Positions 57,500-64,000 of a DNA stretch of 64,000 nucleotides are shown piece after piece. Under the pieces are notes generated by a model, which was not told where the DNA came from, ran no database searches, and worked only from the letters and a program-made list of their open reading frames with translations. The position numbers and the translations under genes were made by a program. The stretch is from NCBI GenBank assembly GCA_003194525.1, contig NBIV01000136.1, positions 124,001 through 188,000 of the forward strand, read 5' to 3'. The first letter of the stretch is position 1, and every line of letters starts with the position of its first letter. Source of the DNA: Gracilariopsis chorda. Lineage: Eukaryota; Rhodophyta; Florideophyceae; Gracilariales; Gracilariaceae.

Positions 57500-60400
57500 A
57501 AGTGGTCTCCCAACCTAGAATCGGTTTTTGTTTTCCCTCTTACGAGGTTTGTTTTCATTCACCGGAAGTTCCGTCATCGTTTCCCGTCGTAACAGTATTT
57601 TCTCATGTAGAGAAATCCTTCCGATGCGGAGCCAGTGGTGACGCGTAGTCATTCCCACGACAACGCGGACACTTCCGAAGTTCGGTTCGTACCCCGTATC
57701 CCTATACGGACAAGTTCCAGCCGTGCTGGCGCCGCTTCATCGCGGAATGATACCCCCGACCGGGAACCCCGGAACCTCCTTTTGCCCTCGTTATCACCCC
57801 CCAGGGGAATGCAGCATCGACTCCGGCTGTTGCCGCAGTGCCCCAGGCACCCGAGCCTACTCCCGCTGTCGCGGCTTCAAACCCCTGTGGAACGGGCGAT
57901 ACCACCGCCCAGGGGACTTCCCTGGAATCCCAGGTCCAAGCTCTGTCGAACGCCCATGACAGCCTTGTAGGGAACTAAAATCCCTCCAAGAGGTGTTCTT
58001 GGCAACCCCCGTAAAGGAGGTTGCCGAGAAACTCCGTATTCTACGGTCTGACGTCAACTCCGTGTTGGAGAGTTTGGGACAACCCGCCACCCTCATCGAA
58101 GGAGTTGAAGCCTGATTTGGTCGGATTGGTGCCCGCCTGGAGAAGCTAGAGCAGTTCGTCCTGATGGACAAACCATCCCCGGATGATCCGGTAAACGAGG
58201 CATCGCACAACGACCAGCTTGCTGGGAAGAAGAAACGCCGTCATCGACGGAAACACCACCGAAAATATTCGGACTCCGATTCTTCGACATCGTCGGACTC
58301 ATCCCGAAACCATTCGGTTAGCTCGAGCTCCTCGGACTCCGACTCGGAGGACGAGAAGCGAGGCTACTCCTCCCGCTCGAAGCGGTCATCGGCCACTAAA
58401 GGTGTGATCCGAACCCGCCAGAAGGGGAGAAGACACCCCGGTCTCCGGGAATTGAAACCGACAAACCCGGATTACCGGAAGCTTTTATCATACCGGTACT
58501 GCCGGCTCGAAGATTCGTCACTTGGACGTACGCCCCGTGGTACGGGAAAGGTGTGAGAATGCATTAAGCGAATGCAGCTCTCGCTCCGCAACCAGTATTT
58601 TACTGGAGAAGACCCAGTCCTAGTACTGGATTTCCTATCCCGCTTTGTAGCGGAGGCCGATATCCTCGGTATGAATGAGGGACAATCCTATTTGGCTTTG
58701 CCGTATTTCTTACAGGGAATGGCGGAGGACCAATACAACTCTGTCAGAGGATCTTCTCGTGCCTCCGAGGGAGGGGTTACTTGCTGGCCGGAGGCTGTGC
58801 AGTATCTTCTGCGCTCCTACGCCACAAACACCGCTATTCAGCAGGCTATCCTCGCTTTGCGAGATACACGCCAGCGTGCTGGAGAGACCCAGACCGATTA
58901 CTCGGTGCGCCTTAACAAGGCTGTCCACAGATGTGGTAACGTATACCCCGCTGGGGAGCGCAGTACCATGTTCATCGATGGTCTTGACCCGGCATTCCGG
59001 AGTTTAGTTACCCGTTATCGGGAGTACAAGCGGAGGATCACATATCTCGAGCTGGTCCAACACGCTCGAGCGGAAGGGGATGCACTTCGTGCAAGAACTC
59101 CGAACAATCGGTCTGAATCCGCCACGGCGTTGTTGCTAAAAAGCGAAGCTTCCTCACTCCCGCTCACCGCGGATGGGAACCTGGACAGGGATTTGATACC
59201 GTGCATTTAGTGCAGGGGGATGGTGTGTCGATATCCACCAGTTATTTGCCGTCGACGACAGAGATGACCCATGATACGGGAACAGAAGATCCTGTTCTAT
59301 AAGGTGGTAACGGTCAGGTCCAACCCCAACGACTCCCGTTTTCAAAAGGTCAATCCCGTTATCAACGGCCTGGATGGACTGACACCCGCCCTGCGGTTCG
59401 CTTCTCCGATACTCGGAATAATAACCCGCGTGTCGCGGTGTTGGCTCTCATTTGCCACTTTTGTTTTGCCCATGGCCATACCTCGCCTCAGTGTATCTGC
59501 TCACTGAAGGATATGACCAAGGTGGTGGCAAACGACGAGGCCTTCACTCCAGAGGAGAAACTTTCCGTCCCGACGGCTTCCTACCTCCGTGCTAAAACGG
59601 ACTTTTCCCATGCCCTACCACAGACCATGCGTGCGCGGCAAGCTTCATACACCCCGATTCGGGAGATCACGCAACCATCCGTTGCAACCCCCGCTTATGC
59701 GGATAGAAACCCCCGTCAACGGGATGAAGCACTGGTTGTCGAGGAACCCAACCCACCGCCGAAGGCGGAAAACTAACTGAGGGAGTCTCCCCTTTTGGAC
59801 AGGCGTCCTCAGACAAGAGGCTGTTGGCGCCCGAGGCGTCCTCGCCTCGCCCCCCGGTGAAAGTCCTCTCGAGGAAAGACACCGCTGACGCGGACTCTGC
59901 GCACCTCGGTGTGTTGCGTCGCCCGTGGATACGGAGTAAAAATCCCTGGATTCCCGGTAGAGTCTTGGTCTTGGCCAAGCGCAATTACAATGTCTATGCC
60001 GACCGTGGCCTTGATCCCCAGTTTATGGTGACGTTTCTCACCGTCCTCGATACAGTTGCAGGCCCCAACTTTGTTGTGGAATCATTGTTACCTCCGCTTT
60101 TGCGCTCTTGTATCCGCTCTGACGCGGTCCCCGACATTTCGGATGCGAACAACATTCCGTTACAAACGGTGGGCACAGTGGACCTCATCGTAAGACTTGG
60201 TAGCTCTGTGGTGAAGTTGGATTTCATCGTTTGCCGTTTATTGGCAGCACCAGTCATACTGGGATGTGATTCCTGCGACAGATTTGTCGACGCAATCAGG
60301 CCCCGCCTCAGGCATGTAGAACTTGACAAAAGATCGTCGGTTCCGATTGTTTGCCGCTCGCTAAAGCGGTCCTCTCGGAAACAAGTTCCGCTCCCTACTG

Positions 60401-63400
60401 CACAGGAACCACCGTCTGCATCCCGCGAGTCCACCAAGCTCCGCGTCGCTGCCTCGGTTCCTATACCACCTCAGTCCCAAGTCTGGGTGCAGGTAAATTC
60501 CCGTCAACATGGTCTTCGGGTTATACAACCCCTGGCCCCATTGTACGAGAAATCCCATCTGGCGCTGGCTAATGGAATTGTCTCCATTTCCCAGGATGTT
60601 CCTTTCCGGATATTGATTGCCAACCTTGGCAAACACCCCCAGTATCTGGTAAAACACCAAGTAATTGGGAGTGTAATCCCCTATCCTATGGGAATGCTGC
60701 CAACGAAGATGACAGCCGCCGATGTACTCGTGGTTACCACCTCTTCTGAGGAGTTCGCCCCGCCGTCCGAAGACGTCAAGTCTAAGGAGGGGGAGGAAAC
60801 CGCTACTTCAGCGTCGAACATACCGAGTATCTCGGAATTGCGAACCACATCTGTTCCACAGGACAATGCTCCATCGAGCAACGACCAGATTGATCCGGAA
60901 AAGGCACTTTAAGCGCTGGACTTCAGCCACGTGCCAGAGTCGCACAGCGACAAACCCCGTACAATGTTACGGGAATTCACCACAATGTGGGATGGCTCGC
61001 TTGGCGAGATTAATGCAACGGAACACCGGATCGATTTATTCCCCGGTGCGCGACCGGTTGCACAACCCCCTTACAGGGCAGGTCGGAAAGCTCGGGAAGA
61101 GGAGCAGTCCCAAGTGGACAAGATGCTCCGCGCAGGTGTGATTGAGCCTGCTCAATCACCCTGGGCATCCCCCGTTGTACTGGCTTTGAAGGCCGACGGA
61201 ACCTGGAGGTTCTGTGTCGACTACCACCGGCTCAATGCCGTGACTGTTAGGGACACGTACCCTAACCCTCATATGGACGAGTGTATTGACTCCCTCGGAG
61301 ACGCCACCGTTTTCAGCGCTCTCGATGCCAATTGGGGATATTGGCAAGTAGCTGTCAGACAGGAGGATCGCGACAAAACCGCATTCACCTGCCACGCAGG
61401 AACTTACGGCTTCAAGTGGATGCCGTTTGGGTTAAACAATGCCCCCGTCACCTTTCAGCGTGCAGTAGATATTCTGCTCAACCGCTTTAAGTGGCGGTGT
61501 TGTCTGGTCTACCTTGATGATATTATCATCTTCTCCAACTCGTTGGACGACCATCTCACTCACGTCCGAGATGTGCTGACCGTACTCTGCGATGCAGGAA
61601 TTACCCTCAAGTTGAGTAAATGCGAGTTTTTCACAGATACTGTGAAGTGTCTGGGTCACATTATCCGTCCTGGACGGTTAGCGATCAAGAAAGCTCGAGT
61701 CAAATCCCTCGTTGAGGCGAAAGAGCCACGTACTCAAACGGAACTGCGCTCCTTTTTGGGGTTGTTCAACGTCCATAGACGGTTTATCCCGAACTTTCCG
61801 GACACCGCGGGGCCCCTGAACGCGTTGTTGCGAAAGGGGAACCCCCCAAAACTGGGAACATTTACGCCCGAGCAATCGGAAGCCTTTAACTCCTTGAAGA
61901 AGGCTGTCACATCAGCACTAATCCTACATCTCCCAAAACTTGGGTTGCCATACTCCGTAGAAACGGATTCGAGCGACTACCAGGTCGGGTGTGCTCTTTT
62001 TCAAACCACCCCCGAGGTGGAACGACATCCAATTGGTTATTGGTCGCGCTCGCTCAATGTTCATGAGCGGAACTACTCCGTATCGGAGAAAGAGTGCCTC
62101 GCCGTCGTATGGGCGATGAGCACTCTGCGCGCCTACCTTATGGGAGTTCACTTCACCGTGTACACGGATCATTCCTCATTGAGGTGGTTAATGAATATCT
62201 CCGACCCGTCGGGACGCCTCATGCGCTGGAGAATCCGCCTCGAGGAATATGACTTTCAAGTCATTTTTAAAAAGGGCGCGCAGAACACCCAAGCTGACGC
62301 CCTGTCGCGGTTACCCACAAGTGGGGAAGCATTCCCAACGTAGGATGATGAAGTCCCATGTTTCATGGCCAGAGACCCGGATGATCCGGAATGTGCCGTC
62401 GAGGCTGGGCCAGAAAACTGGGACGAGGATGCTGACTTTGACGAACTACTCGCATCGCGAGATGAATCTGAGAACCCGTTACCGGGAAACTTTGTACCGG
62501 TATCACCGAAAGAAATCATCCGAGAACAATTTGGCGACCCATTCTGTACGAAGGTTCGTGCCCGTATCAACGGTGGTGAAGATCTCCCTTTCTGGGTGAA
62601 CGACAAGTGTTATCTCGTAAGGAAGGTCGAAGCCCGCCCACAGATTGTAGTACCTCATTCTCTGCAGTCGCGGGTGTTACATCTATCACACTACGCCCCC
62701 ATTGGAGGTCACCCAGGTGGGAGGAAACTCTACCTAACCTTGCGAAGGGATTTCTATTGGCCTGCCATGGCGGTGGATTGCTACGCAACCGTGCGGTTTT
62801 GTAGCGAATGCGCGAAGAATCGCGTGAAACTCCGCAAAAATGCGAAGAAGGTGAAACTATTCCACGAAAGGGCGCCGCTCGAGTTTATCGCGATCGATAT
62901 TCTCGGACCACTACTCACCACGAAACGTGGAAACAAGTTTCTACTTGTCATTACCGACCGCTTTTCTAAGCTGGTAAGGACTGTCTCTCTTCGGAGGATA
63001 ACCGCTCTCACGGTGGCCCATGCTCTGGTGACGCACTGGATTTTCGTCTACGGTCCCCCTGTGGAGGTGCTCTCCGATAACGGGAAGCAGTTCGCGAGCA
63101 AGATCTTCAAGGATGTTTGTCGCATCCTGGATGTCAAGAACTTGTTCACGACTACCTACCACCCCCAGTGTAATGGGCAAGTTGAACGGTTTAACCGGAC
63201 GTTACTCGCGGCGTTACGTTCCTACGTCGCTGACCACCCAACGAATTGGGATCTCTACGCTGATGCGGTAACCTACGCGTACAATACGCAGGTACACCAA
63301 ACTACCGGAGTTTCGCCATTCGAGTTGGTTCTATCTAGAACACCCCCGCCTGTGGCGCTGGAACCCCAAGCTACCTTGGACAATTTTCCATCTGTGGGTT

Positions 63401-64000
63401 TCTACCGGAAGCAATGGAAGCAATGGCTTTCCAAGCTGGTCCCCGCTGCGCGGATGTCGATGGCATGGGCCCAAGCCGCTTACAAGCGGGATTTTGATGC
63501 TCGCTTGCGAGGGAAACCGTCCCCAATTCGGGCGAATAACTACATCTTCATAAGGAAGGAGTACTACAACCCAGAACGGGAGAAGCGCCATAAACTCTCG
63601 CCTGTGGCGGATGGACCATTCAAGGTCATCTCTGTAAACACCGACACTGTCGTGGTAGAGATGGGCGACACGCACGAACGGATTTCCCTTGATCGTGTTG
63701 TCCTTGCCACTCCTCCCTCGTCATAGGTAGTCCTGGATCCAGGCAACCCCGTTTCTACGGACTCTGCAACACCGGAATCATCCGAGAGTACTAAGCATAC
63801 GGTACTACCACACCCCAGCCGGGGACTGTTAGACCTACCGACCCTGTCAGACTCACCGGCTCAGCCGGGTAATTGGTGCCTCTCAGCGCCCGCCCCTACC
63901 ACGCCCGCCCCCCTGGCGCGAATTTATACCCACCAGGCGGGGAATTTTATCCCTTATCCCGCCTCTCCGTCTAAGGAGGGGGAGGAGAACACTCGTTTTC
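56687..64000 (+). mobile_element. Large Ty3/gypsy LTR retrotransposon, cut by the right window edge
   Basis: An 813-bp 5' LTR (56687-57499), then gag (about 57.6-59.8 kb, with a Ser/Asp/Arg-rich stretch at 58.2-58.4 kb and a capsid-like region at 58.57-59.2 kb, DPVLVLDFLSRFVAEAD), protease region (about 59.9-60.35 kb), reverse transcriptase and RNase H (60.93-62.34 kb; WASPVVLALKADGTWRFCVD, YLDDIIIFS, ETDSSDYQVGCALFQ), and integrase (62.37-63.73 kb; H2C2 finger, FIAIDILGPL, LSDNGKQFAS, HPQCNGQVERFNRT). The pol part is open over long stretches; gag has a few breaks. The 3' LTR lies outside the window, so age cannot be read from LTR divergence. The two solo LTRs in the Helitrons and the relic at the left edge belong to this family. 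Confidence 0.95.

Overview
The window looks like nuclear DNA from a eukaryote with compact, intron-poor genes and a heavy load of transposable elements. My best guess is a florideophyte red alga (something like Chondrus). This rests on two intronless host genes, one of them a secreted animal-type haem peroxidase (a family reported in red algae), and on the mix of Ty3/gypsy, Ty1/copia and Helitron elements. The organism is an inference at about 0.6; the element content is read directly from the sequence.

Layout. 1-2.0 kb: minus-strand Ty3/gypsy relic of the same family as the element at the right edge. 2.05-2.8 kb: likely tyrosine-recombinase relic. 2.8-6.1 kb: no convincing gene; a two-copy 83-bp tandem repeat at 5.5 kb. 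6.1-11.5 kb: Ty3/gypsy element with both 244-bp LTRs and a 5-bp target duplication. 11.5-15.1 kb: nothing recognised. 15.1-19.3 kb: the host island, with an Hsp20 gene (heat-shock-element-like sites and a TATA box upstream) and the haem peroxidase gene (TATA box upstream), both on the minus strand. 19.7-21.3 kb: hairpins and a CAG-rich degenerate duplication.

21.4-43.7 kb is a Helitron cluster: three minus-strand Helitron-like elements (called Hel-1, Hel-3 and Hel-2 in map order), each encoding a decayed Rep/helicase protein. Hel-1 and Hel-2 are one family; Hel-3 is a relative. Hel-1 and Hel-3 each carry a solo LTR of the same gypsy family, each flanked by a perfect 5-bp target duplication, at nearly the same place between the Rep half and the helicase half. 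45.1-51.2 kb: minus-strand Ty1/copia element with two 322-bp LTRs. 52.3-56.3 kb: incomplete Ty3/gypsy element. 56.7 kb to the right edge: large Ty3/gypsy element with an 813-bp LTR, cut by the window end.

The only genes I would call functional host genes are the Hsp20 and the peroxidase, which fit stress and oxidative defence. The rest is mobile-element history: Helitrons first, then gypsy insertions into them, with the 6.1-kb gypsy copy (about 2.5% LTR divergence) younger than the copia copy (about 6%). The observations I rank highest are the GGARANS heptad-repeat N-terminus of the Helitron protein, its unusual P-loop shared by two copies, the paired solo-LTR insertions, and an LTR hairpin whose arms show compensatory changes.
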